A stretch of DNA of 5,057 bases, from contig QILH01000264.1 of assembly GCA_003233255.1 (NCBI GenBank), positions 1 through 5,057 on the forward strand. Direction: 5' to 3'. The stretch is from Gammaproteobacteria bacterium. GTDB taxonomy: Bacteria; Pseudomonadota; Gammaproteobacteria; UBA6429; Thiohalophilaceae. Under the pieces are notes generated by a model. The model saw nothing but the letters and a program-made list of their open reading frames with translations. It was not told the DNA's origin and ran no database searches. The position numbers were made by a program, and so were the translations under genes. Below, piece by piece: positions 1 through 5,057 of the stretch; positions within the stretch are counted from its first letter, which is position 1; each line of letters begins with the position of its first letter.

Positions 1-1832
1 ACCAGGTTCACCGAACCTAAATTGCACACAGCGATCTCGTTATCGTTGGTATGCAGGGTGATTTCAGTACATAAGTTAGAACTGTGTACGGTGCCGATAT
101 GTTGATTGGTGTAACGAATGTTGCAGGGATCTTTAAAAGTAATCCATGGGTGCCCCGTCTCGAATAACATACCCAGCATTTTTCGCCAAAGTTCAACCGC
201 ATTGACGGTTTTGAAGTTACTTAGTTCGCCTCGTTGTGCCCTTGCTTCGTAATTGCTATACGCTTCTTCAAATGCAATGCCATACAGTTCATGTAGGTCG
301 GAGGTCTCTTCGGGTGAGAACAATGTCCATGATTTATCTTCCGCAACACGTTTCATAAACAAATCCGGCACCCAGTTTGCGGTATTCATATCATGGGTGC
401 GACGACGATCATCGCCGGTATTTTTTCGCAATTCTAAAAATTCTTCTATATCAATATGCCAGGTTTCAAGGTAGGCGCACATGGCGCCTTTGCGTTTGCC
501 ACCCTGATTCACAGCTACCGCAGTATCGTTAGCTACTTTTAGAAACGGTACCACGCCCTGTGATTGTCCATTAGTACCTTTAATGTGTGCCCCTAAACCG
601 CGCACACGGGTCCAGTCGTTGCCCAGTCCGCCCGCAAATTTTGATAATAATGCGTTGTCTCTCAATGAAGAATAGATTCCAGCCAGATCATCCGGTACGG
701 TGGTGAGATAACAGGAAGATAACTGCGGGCGCAACGTACCCGAGTTAAACAGGGTAGGGGTGGAACTCATAAAGTCAAAAGAAGACAGTAACTGGTAAAA
801 TTCAATGCAACGTTGTTCACGATCAACTTCATTAATGGCAAGTCCCATCGCAACCCGCATAAAAAAAGCCTGTGGTAACTCCATACGTTGTTGCTGGCTA
901 TGAATAAAATAACGATCATAAAGTGTCTGTAAACCCAGGTAGGTAAACTTCAGATCGCGTTCCGGTTGCAGGGCTGAGACCAGCTTGTCCAGATCAAAAC
1001 GAAGTAACTCACTGTCGATTAATTCAAGTTCCACTGCACGTTTAATATACGCCCTGAAATAGTCACCGTATAAATCAGACATTTCGTTTTGCGTAGCCTG
1101 TTGGTTCTGTGCGAAAACAAAACTCAATGCTTCGCGGCGACAATTATCAAGCAGCAAACGGGCCGCCACCTGAGAATAGCTGGGGTCATGATCGATCAGG
1201 TTGCGCACACTCATTACCAATGAGGCATATAGATCGTCTTCTTTTATACCATCATAGAGAGCATCCATAATGACCTGCATGACTTTCTCGGCACTCACAT
1301 CATCGAGTTTGCTTATCGCTTCCTGAATTATTGTTTCCAGACGTTGCGTATCCAGAGGCTGACGAACACCATCGCGCAGGGTAAGTTCTATTGTCGTCGT
1401 CGATTCAGTCGTTTCGGGCATCGTTGCGGCACGTTGTTTCGCATGTTGTTCCCTGTATAAGACATAGGCGCGAGCCACCTTATGCTCACCATTACGCATC
1501 AGTGCCAGCTCTACTTGATCCTGAATGTTTTCAATATGAACCGTGCCATTTTCAGGCATATGCCGAAACAGGGCATTAATTACGACATCCGTTACCTGAT
1601 TTACTTTTTCATGCACGCGGCTTGAGGCTGCTGCAGTACCACCTTCCACGGCCAGGAAGGCCTTGGTCACCGCAACCAGAATTTTATCCCGATCAAAGGT
1701 GGTTAACTTGTCGTTGCGCCGAATAACTCGATAATCTGATGATATCGGTGTTGATGCTGCTGGGCGATCAAACTGGTTTAAGTGGGAGGCTGGGGTTGAT
1801 TGATCGTCATTGACGTTTGATTCAGTGTGCAT
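1..1832 (-). CDS. nrdA: Class Ia ribonucleoside-diphosphate reductase, alpha (large) subunit, double ATP-cone type; 3' end outside window
   Basis: This subunit reduces ribonucleoside diphosphates to deoxyribonucleotides in the cytoplasm, using a radical supplied by the beta subunit NrdB (not in the window). The frame is open from ATG 1832-1830 to the left edge: 610 codons, with no frameshift. Two tandem ATP-cones are readable, about residues 34-125 (opening VIRRNDKLTTFD) and 147-240 (opening IELTLRDGVRQPLD), followed by the catalytic barrel. Catalytic landmarks are present: C374 in SSCYLT (E. coli C225), N586, C588 and E590 in SSNLCTEI (E. coli N437, C439, E441), and C603 in IAVCNLGS (E. coli C462). 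The loop between C588 and C603 is 8 residues shorter than in E. coli. Two cones also occur in Pseudomonas aeruginosa NrdA, where the outer cone is the nucleotide-binding one. The start is supported by AAAGGAAA 6 nt upstream. The C-terminal barrel half and the CxxC tail are outside the window. Confidence 0.97.
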   Translation of the reverse strand, partial: MHTESNVNDDQSTPASHLNQFDRPAASTPISSDYRVIRRNDKLTTFDRDKILVAVTKAFLAVEGGTAAASSRVHEKVNQVTDVVINALFRHMPENGTVHIENIQDQVELALMRNGEHKVARAYVLYREQHAKQRAATMPETTESTTTIELTLRDGVRQPLDTQRLETIIQEAISKLDDVSAEKVMQVIMDALYDGIKEDDLYASLVMSVRNLIDHDPSYSQVAARLLLDNCRREALSFVFAQNQQATQNEMSDLYGDYFRAYIKRAVELELIDSELLRFDLDKLVSALQPERDLKFTYLGLQTLYDRYFIHSQQQRMELPQAFFMRVAMGLAINEVDREQRCIEFYQLLSSFDFMSSTPTLFNSGTLRPQLSSCYLTTVPDDLAGIYSSLRDNALLSKFAGGLGNDWTRVRGLGAHIKGTNGQSQGVVPFLKVANDTAVAVNQGGKRKGAMCAYLETWHIDIEEFLELRKNTGDDRRRTHDMNTANWVPDLFMKRVAEDKSWTLFSPEETSDLHELYGIAFEEAYSNYEARAQRGELSNFKTVNAVELWRKMLGMLFETGHPWITFKDPCNIRYTNQHIGTVHSSNLCTEITLHTNDNEIAVCNLGSVNL

Positions 1833-1836
1833 ACCG

Positions 1837-1873
1837 TTTCCTTTGCTCCTGGTCTGCTGGCCAGGGAAGGAAA
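1837..1873 (-). promoter_or_regulatory. Shine-Dalgarno-sequestering hairpin of the nrdA leader (riboswitch OFF element)
   Basis: In the nrdA mRNA, UUUCCUU (1873-1867) is an exact 7-nt complement of AAGGAAA (1843-1837), the ribosome binding site just before the nrdA ATG. Inside it, CCUGG (1865-1861) pairs with CCAGG (1852-1848), also covering part of an upstream AGGAG. The result is a two-stem hairpin that would block translation start. No run of U residues follows any hairpin in this leader, so control of translation is more likely than transcription termination. The pairing is seen in the sequence; the regulatory role is inferred from the riboswitch upstream. Confidence 0.7.
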
Positions 1874-1896
1874 GGGCACAATGATGATGGCTTTCC
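1869..1896 (-). promoter_or_regulatory. Candidate anti-sequestor hairpin in the nrdA leader
   Basis: GGAAAG (1896-1891) is an exact complement of CUUUCC (1874-1869), and GGG (1900-1898) can extend the stem to CCC just after it, across small bulges. CUUUCC is also the strand needed by the hairpin that hides the ribosome binding site, so the two structures exclude each other. This is the arrangement expected of a switching expression platform. Which state is favoured by ligand is not visible from sequence; by analogy with other B12 riboswitches this would be the ON form. Confidence 0.5.
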
Positions 1897-1899
1897 ACC

Positions 1900-1953
1900 C
1901 TGAGCCTTAACGCGAGACTCTTGGTTAATGGGATGCCTGCTACTCATGCTCAG
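1900..1953 (-). other. Long-range helix between aptamer exit and expression platform
   Basis: In the nrdA leader RNA, CUGAGC (1953-1948), immediately after the last conserved riboswitch block, is perfectly complementary to GCUCAG (1905-1900). This 6-bp helix closes a loop of 42 nt and would place the switching hairpins directly next to the aptamer. It may be a lineage-specific arm linking aptamer and platform. Seen as complementarity only; no folding was computed. Confidence 0.45.
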
Positions 1954-2052
1954 GCGGACAGGTAATCGGACTTAAGAAGGCTGGCTTCTATCACCGTTGC
2001 GCGACAGTACCGGATTTACACCGGATTCCCCTGTTTGTTATACAGTAACCAC
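1950..2052 (-). ncRNA. Cobalamin (B12) riboswitch aptamer in the nrdA leader
   Basis: The leader RNA carries the conserved blocks of the cobalamin riboswitch in the right order. They are: GGU at 2050-2048; a CUGU/ACAG stem (2045-2042 with 2034-2031); GGGAAUCC (2030-2023); a CCGG-UGUAAAU-CCGG hairpin (2024-2010); CUGUCGCGCAACGGUGA (2007-1991); and the B12-box-like AAGUCCGAUUACCUG (1973-1959), followed by UCCGCC. Such riboswitches bind adenosylcobalamin or a related cobalamin and usually switch off genes that are unnecessary when B12 is plentiful. It lies between a candidate promoter and the nrdA start and shares the nrdA strand, so nrdA is its target. Class Ia ribonucleotide reductase under B12-riboswitch control is known from Streptomyces (nrdABS) and from comparative predictions that B12-independent isozymes are so regulated. 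The exact 5' edge and outer stem are uncertain. Confidence 0.92.
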
Positions 2053-2064
2053 TATATCTGGTGG
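2049..2064. promoter_or_regulatory. NrdR box (promoter-distal, start-site side)
   Basis: CCACTATATCTGGTGG matches the NrdR-box consensus ACACWATATWTWGTGT-type palindrome at about 12 of 16 positions, including the CACTATAT core and the GGTG arm. NrdR is the zinc-finger/ATP-cone repressor that controls ribonucleotide reductase genes in most bacteria. The site lies just downstream of the predicted transcription start and its edge overlaps the first bases of the riboswitch aptamer. CCAC/GTGG also makes it an RNA hairpin candidate, but the paired site 31 bp away favours a DNA operator. Confidence 0.75.
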
Positions 2065-2079
2065 CTAACAACTATTTAA

Positions 2080-2095
2080 ACACAAGATAGAGTAT
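2080..2095. promoter_or_regulatory. NrdR box (promoter-overlapping)
   Basis: ACACAAGATAGAGTAT matches the NrdR-box consensus at about 13 of 16 positions. Its start is exactly 31 bp from the start of the other box (15 bp between them), the three-helical-turn spacing typical of paired NrdR boxes. The candidate nrdA -10 element lies inside it, so bound NrdR would block RNA polymerase. Confidence 0.75.
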
Positions 2096-2112
2096 AATTA
2101 TTGAAATGACAA
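2084..2112 (-). promoter_or_regulatory. Candidate sigma70 promoter for nrdA
   Basis: TTGTCA (2112-2107) and TATCTT (2089-2084) are separated by 17 bp, each near the -35 and -10 consensus. Transcription would start near 2077 and give a leader of about 245 nt holding the complete riboswitch. TATACT (2096-2091) is an alternative -10 but has no acceptable -35 at normal spacing. Confidence 0.45.
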
Positions 2113-2138
2113 GTTTTTTGTTATTTGGCGTATTGGGT

Positions 2139-3053
2139 TTACAGACGGGTTGCCGTTTGTTTCTCCAGCATGGTTTGCTGAGCCAGCTCTATAAAGTCGA
2201 GCAAATAAGCCTGCGTAGCCTCACGCTGACGGATGGCAGCGAAAACCGTTCCATGGAGTCCTGATTCACCGAGGGATTTTGCGCTGACATAGTTCGTTTG
2301 CAGATACTCAGTCAACACCCAGTCTGGAAGCACGGCGATACCGCGCCGACTCGCGACCAGCTGCAATAACATAGCGGTCAATTCCGATTGTCGGATTTCT
2401 TTGGGAAGTATATTAGCTGGGCTGAGAAAATGAGTAAATATATCCAGCCTGGCTGGCGCAACTGGATAGGTAATCAAGATCTGGTCGGAAAAGTCCGTCG
2501 GTTCGAGCCAGTGCTTCTGGCACAGAGGGTGATCATTCGGCATAATCGTCAAGGCCTCAAAATCAAACAGGGGCGCAAAATGCAGGCCTTCCTGTCCAAT
2601 ACGCTCAGAATTGATCACCAGGTCTACGTCGCCTAGAACCAGTGAAGGCAGGGGATCAAAGTTATTGCCCATACGGATGTCTACCTCCACATCTGGCCAG
2701 CGTTGACGGTAGATATCCAGCGTCGGAATGAGCCATTCGAAACAGCTGTGACATTCAAGCGTAATATGCAATCGTCCGGCGTCCATGCCCGCCATACGCT
2801 TCAACTCGTATTCTGTCGCTTCAACCTGAGGTAACAGTTGCTGGGCCAGACGCAATAAATGACTGCCTGCAGGAGTGAGCTTCAGGGGCTTATGCTTTCG
2901 CTGATACAGAGTAATTCCAAAATACGTTTCTACCGCTTTTATTTGATGTGACAGGGCCGACTGGGTTAGATGCAGACGTGCTGCAGCCTGAGCCAGATTT
3001 CCGGTCTCATTGATGGTTTTCAGACTGCGTAAATGGCGTAGCTCGACATACAT
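2139..3053 (-). CDS. metR: LysR-family transcriptional regulator MetR
   Basis: MetR activates metE and other methionine genes, using homocysteine as co-effector, and usually represses itself. The complete frame encodes 304 residues (E. coli MetR has 317). The N-terminal winged helix-turn-helix is clear at about residues 19-38 (NLAQAAARLHLTQSALSHQI), followed by the linker helix and the substrate-binding-like effector domain from about residue 94. MetR-specific signatures distinguish it from other LysR proteins: LECHSCFEWLIP (residues 99-110), FDPLPSLVLGDVDLV, GLHFAPLFDFE, DHPL, and YPVAPARLDIFTHFLSPA. The start aligns with the E. coli N-terminus (MYVELRHL versus MIEVKHL). It is transcribed divergently from metE across 102 bp containing two MetR-type palindromes, the standard metR-metE arrangement. 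Its start lacks a good Shine-Dalgarno sequence. Downstream on the same strand lies nrdA. Confidence 0.96.
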   Translation of the reverse strand: MYVELRHLRSLKTINETGNLAQAAARLHLTQSALSHQIKAVETYFGITLYQRKHKPLKLTPAGSHLLRLAQQLLPQVEATEYELKRMAGMDAGRLHITLECHSCFEWLIPTLDIYRQRWPDVEVDIRMGNNFDPLPSLVLGDVDLVINSERIGQEGLHFAPLFDFEALTIMPNDHPLCQKHWLEPTDFSDQILITYPVAPARLDIFTHFLSPANILPKEIRQSELTAMLLQLVASRRGIAVLPDWVLTEYLQTNYVSAKSLGESGLHGTVFAAIRQREATQAYLLDFIELAQQTMLEKQTATRL

Positions 3054-3055
3054 TA

Positions 3056-3068
3056 TGAAATCAACTCA
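3056..3068. promoter_or_regulatory. MetR binding site, metR-proximal
   Basis: TGAAATCAACTCA matches the MetR consensus TGAANNWNNTTCA in all but one arm position (CTCA for TTCA). It lies 2 bp upstream of the metR start codon, in a position that suits autorepression. Its centre is 31 bp, three helical turns, from the stronger site toward metE. Confidence 0.6.
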
Positions 3069-3100
3069 TTATATATATTAAAAACATGAAATTGATTCAA
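3068..3100 (-). promoter_or_regulatory. Candidate metR promoter
   Basis: The minus strand holds a perfect TATAAT (3073-3068), but with no good -35 at normal spacing. An alternative pair is TTGAAT (3100-3095) and TATATA (3077-3072) with a 17-bp spacer. Either would start transcription within roughly 8-15 nt of the metR ATG, leaving almost no leader. The region overlaps both MetR palindromes. Confidence 0.4.
3087..3099. promoter_or_regulatory. MetR binding site, metE-proximal (perfect consensus)
   Basis: TGAAATTGATTCA is a perfect match to the MetR recognition palindrome TGAANNWNNTTCA. It sits between the divergent metR and metE starts and overlaps the candidate -35 of metE and the candidate -35 of metR, so one bound regulator could influence both directions. 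Confidence 0.8.
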
Positions 3101-3120
3101 TTCTAGTCCAGATTCATACT
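3092..3120 (+). promoter_or_regulatory. Candidate metE promoter
   Basis: TTGATT (3092-3097) and CATACT (3115-3120) are separated by 17 bp; each matches consensus at 4 of 6 positions. A weak promoter overlapping a MetR site is expected for an activator-dependent gene. The AT-rich stretch at 3130-3139 could supply another -10. Confidence 0.35.
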
Positions 3121-3142
3121 GACTTTCAATGATTAAATAACC

Positions 3143-3148
3143 AGGAAG
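3143..3148 (+). promoter_or_regulatory. Ribosome binding site of metE
   Basis: AGGAAG lies 7 nt before the ATG at 3156 and fixes the metE start. There is no riboswitch-like structure between the promoter region and this site, unlike the nrdA leader. Confidence 0.8.
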
Positions 3149-3155
3149 CAGCAAT

Positions 3156-5057
3156 ATGATCACAACACATAATCTGGGCTATCCCCGCATCGGTTCGAAT
3201 CGAGAGCTTAAAAAAGCCATTGAGGCCTATTGGGATGGCAGTACCGATCAGGGCGCTCTTGAGCTGACCGCAAAAGAACTGCGCTTATTGCACTGGCAAT
3301 GCCAACAGGATGCCGGTGTGGATCTTATTCCGGTGGGCGATTTCTCGTTTTATGACCAGATACTCGATACCTCCTGTTTGCTCGGTGTGGTGCCTCCGCG
3401 ATTTGAATGGCAGCAAGACAGCATCTCACTCGATACCTATTTTGCCATGGCTCGTGGCCGACAAAACGATATGCAATCCATCGCGGCCTGCGAGATGACC
3501 AAGTGGTTTGATACTAATTATCATTATCTGGTACCGGAAATTCATAAAGACCAGGAGTTTAAGATCAGCTTTAGCAAACTGTTTAGCGAAGTTGCCGAGG
3601 CACAGGCACACGGCTTTAATGTTAAACCCGTCATCATTGGACCACTGACCTGGTTATGGCTGGCAAAAATTAAAGGTGAAACTTTTGATAAATTAGAGTT
3701 ACTCGACAAACTGGTAAGTGTTTATGCTGACATCTTAAACAGGCTACAACAACAGGGTGTAGCATGGGTGCAAATAGATGAACCTATCCTGGTACTGGAT
3801 CTACCTCAACAGTGGCAGACAGCGTTTACATCCGTATACAGTCAACTGCAATTCAACGACTTGAATATTTTACTCGCCACGTATTTTGGCGAACTGCAGG
3901 ACAACCTGCAATTCACCAGTAAACTGCCGGTTGCGGGTCTGCATATTGATCTGGTTCGTGGTGCGAACCAGTTAATACAAGTACTCGATGCCTTGCCCTG
4001 TTATAAGGTATTATCGCTGGGGATAATTGATGGACGAAATATTTGGTGTAGCGATCTGGACGCGATCATCGCAACCATCAGTGCTGCGAAAATTAAATAC
4101 TCTGGTGAAATATGGCTGGCACCTTCCTGTTCTTTATTACACGTCCCCGTTGATCTTGATAATGAGCCACAACTTGATGATGAGATCAAGAGTTGGCTAG
4201 CCTTTGCGAAACAAAAATTGCTGGAGTTAAACATACTTAAGCTGGCTATTAACGATAGATCGGTCGTTGCCGGTGATCTTGACGCCGCGAGAGTGGTGAG
4301 ACAGAGCCGAAAAACTTCCAACAGAATTCATTGCGACGATGTGAAACAACGCGTAGCGTCTATTAATGACGATATGATTAAGCGTCGCAGCAATTATCCG
4401 CAACGCAGTATTATTCAGAAACAAAAACTGAGCCTACCGTTGTACCCTACAACGACCATTGGATCATTTCCACAAACGGTCGACATCCGTTCGGCCAGAC
4501 GGGAATTTAAACAAGGGAATCTGTCAGAAAACGATTATGTTCAGTTTATGCAGGATAAAATCGCTCAGGTAGTCAAAAAACAGGAACAACTTGGACTGGA
4601 TGTGCTGGTGCATGGTGAGCCGGAACGTAATGATATGGTGGAATATTTTGGTGAATTGTTGAAAGGGTTTGCTTTCACTCAAAACGGCTGGGTGCAATCC
4701 TACGGTTCACGTTGCGTAAAACCGCCGATTATTTTTGGTGATATATATCGCCCCGCACCGATGACAGTCGCCTGGAGTCAATTCGCGCAATCCTGCACCG
4801 ACAAACCGATGAAAGGCATGCTCACTGGGCCGGTGACCATTCTTAACTGGTCATTTGTGCGAGACGATCAACCGCGCGCAAAAACAGCCGAGCAAATCGC
4901 AATGGCATTACGTGATGAGGTGCTGGATCTGGAGCGTGCTGGCATCAGCATAATACAAATCGATGAAGCGGCCTTGCGCGAAGGACTGCCGTTACGAAAA
5001 ACTCAGTGGGCAGAGTACCTAAACTGGACGATACGGGCGTTCAGGATAACGACCGCT
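3156..5057 (+). CDS. metE: 5-methyltetrahydropteroyltriglutamate-homocysteine methyltransferase (cobalamin-independent methionine synthase); 3' end outside window
   Basis: MetE transfers the methyl group of 5-methyltetrahydropteroyl-triglutamate directly to homocysteine, making methionine in the cytoplasm without B12. The frame runs open for 634 codons to the right edge (E. coli MetE has 753), so roughly the last 120 residues are missing. The N-terminal barrel opens with LGYPRIGSNRELKKA and has EMTKWFDTNYHYLVPE (K116, E. coli K117). The catalytic barrel starts near TTTIGSFPQT (residues 432-441). Substrate positions align with a constant +4 offset to E. coli: I435, S437 and E488 for homocysteine (VLVHGEPERNDMVEYFGE), and R519-C520 (GSRCVKPP), W565 and D603 (QIDEAALREGL) for folate and catalysis. 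The zinc ligands (E. coli H641, C643, E665, C726) lie beyond the window. No frameshift or stop is seen. MetR control is expected from the two upstream palindromes. Confidence 0.97.
   Translation, partial: MITTHNLGYPRIGSNRELKKAIEAYWDGSTDQGALELTAKELRLLHWQCQQDAGVDLIPVGDFSFYDQILDTSCLLGVVPPRFEWQQDSISLDTYFAMARGRQNDMQSIAACEMTKWFDTNYHYLVPEIHKDQEFKISFSKLFSEVAEAQAHGFNVKPVIIGPLTWLWLAKIKGETFDKLELLDKLVSVYADILNRLQQQGVAWVQIDEPILVLDLPQQWQTAFTSVYSQLQFNDLNILLATYFGELQDNLQFTSKLPVAGLHIDLVRGANQLIQVLDALPCYKVLSLGIIDGRNIWCSDLDAIIATISAAKIKYSGEIWLAPSCSLLHVPVDLDNEPQLDDEIKSWLAFAKQKLLELNILKLAINDRSVVAGDLDAARVVRQSRKTSNRIHCDDVKQRVASINDDMIKRRSNYPQRSIIQKQKLSLPLYPTTTIGSFPQTVDIRSARREFKQGNLSENDYVQFMQDKIAQVVKKQEQLGLDVLVHGEPERNDMVEYFGELLKGFAFTQNGWVQSYGSRCVKPPIIFGDIYRPAPMTVAWSQFAQSCTDKPMKGMLTGPVTILNWSFVRDDQPRAKTAEQIAMALRDEVLDLERAGISIIQIDEAALREGLPLRKTQWAEYLNWTIRAFRITTA

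Larger units (their letters stand above)
1833..2138 (-). other. metR-nrdA intergenic region (306 bp), fully accounted for as nrdA control region
   Basis: This gap holds the nrdA promoter, paired NrdR boxes, B12 riboswitch and translational expression platform. No intrinsic terminator for metR is visible: between the metR stop and the nrdA promoter, the minus-strand transcript has an A-run rather than a U-run and no strong hairpin. Readthrough from metR into the riboswitch leader is therefore possible. Confidence 0.6.

Noticed and set aside
253..474. Plus-strand open frame of 73 codons opposite nrdA.
   Set aside because: It lies wholly inside the well-supported nrdA coding frame, has no recognisable motif and no ribosome binding site.
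1391..1579. Plus-strand open frame of 62 codons opposite the nrdA ATP-cone linker.
   Set aside because: Antisense shadow of nrdA with low-complexity, unrecognisable composition.
1822..1947. A 41-codon open frame (minus strand) within the riboswitch platform, starting at ATG 1947-1945 and ending just inside nrdA, resembling a leader peptide overlapping the nrdA start.
   Set aside because: It has no Shine-Dalgarno sequence, an open frame this short is expected by chance, and the same bases are better explained by the RNA pairings of the expression platform.
2049..2064. CCAC/GTGG as an extra RNA hairpin competing with the riboswitch aptamer.
   Set aside because: The 16-bp sequence fits an NrdR operator better and has a partner box at exactly 31 bp. 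An RNA role is possible but not needed.
2388..2636. Plus-strand open frame of 82 codons opposite metR.
   Set aside because: Antisense shadow of metR, which is complete and clearly identified.
3054..3155. A search for MetJ boxes (AGACGTCT-like repeats) or a second riboswitch before metE.
   Set aside because: No such repeats or riboswitch blocks are present in the 102-bp region; only MetR-type palindromes and promoter elements are seen.
4001..4424. Two overlapping minus-strand open frames (106 and 65 codons) opposite metE.
   Set aside because: metE is open and homologous throughout this stretch; the antisense frames show no motif or start signal.

Overview
The window looks like a chromosomal segment of a gammaproteobacterium with moderate GC content. 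The placement rests on the MetR/MetE pair, which resembles the enterobacterial proteins closely, and on a class Ia ribonucleotide reductase large subunit with two N-terminal ATP-cones, as in Pseudomonas. I cannot name the species. No mobile element, CRISPR array, tRNA or rRNA is visible.

Layout. Positions 1-1832 (minus strand) hold the first 610 codons of nrdA, the catalytic subunit of aerobic class Ia ribonucleotide reductase; its C-terminus lies beyond the left edge. Positions 1833-2138 are a dense regulatory leader for nrdA. In the order RNA polymerase would read it, this contains a candidate promoter (2112-2084), two NrdR-box-like operators 31 bp apart (2080-2095 and 2049-2064), a cobalamin (B12) riboswitch aptamer (about 2052-1950), and an expression platform whose last hairpin buries the nrdA ribosome binding site. 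Positions 2139-3053 (minus strand) are metR, a LysR-type regulator of methionine synthesis. Positions 3054-3155 are the divergent metR/metE control region, with two MetR-type palindromes also 31 bp apart. Positions 3156-5057 (plus strand) are the first 634 codons of metE, the cobalamin-independent methionine synthase, cut by the right edge before its zinc ligands.

How it fits together. NrdA (class Ia) and MetE are both the B12-independent members of isozyme pairs; their B12-dependent counterparts are class II NrdJ and MetH. The locus therefore groups two enzymes needed when cobalamin is scarce. nrdA appears to be governed at two levels: by NrdR at the promoter (nucleotide status) and by the B12 riboswitch at translation. 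metE appears to be governed by MetR, which classically responds to homocysteine, a metabolite that accumulates when methionine synthase is limiting. That the organism also carries NrdJ and MetH is inference; neither gene is in the window.
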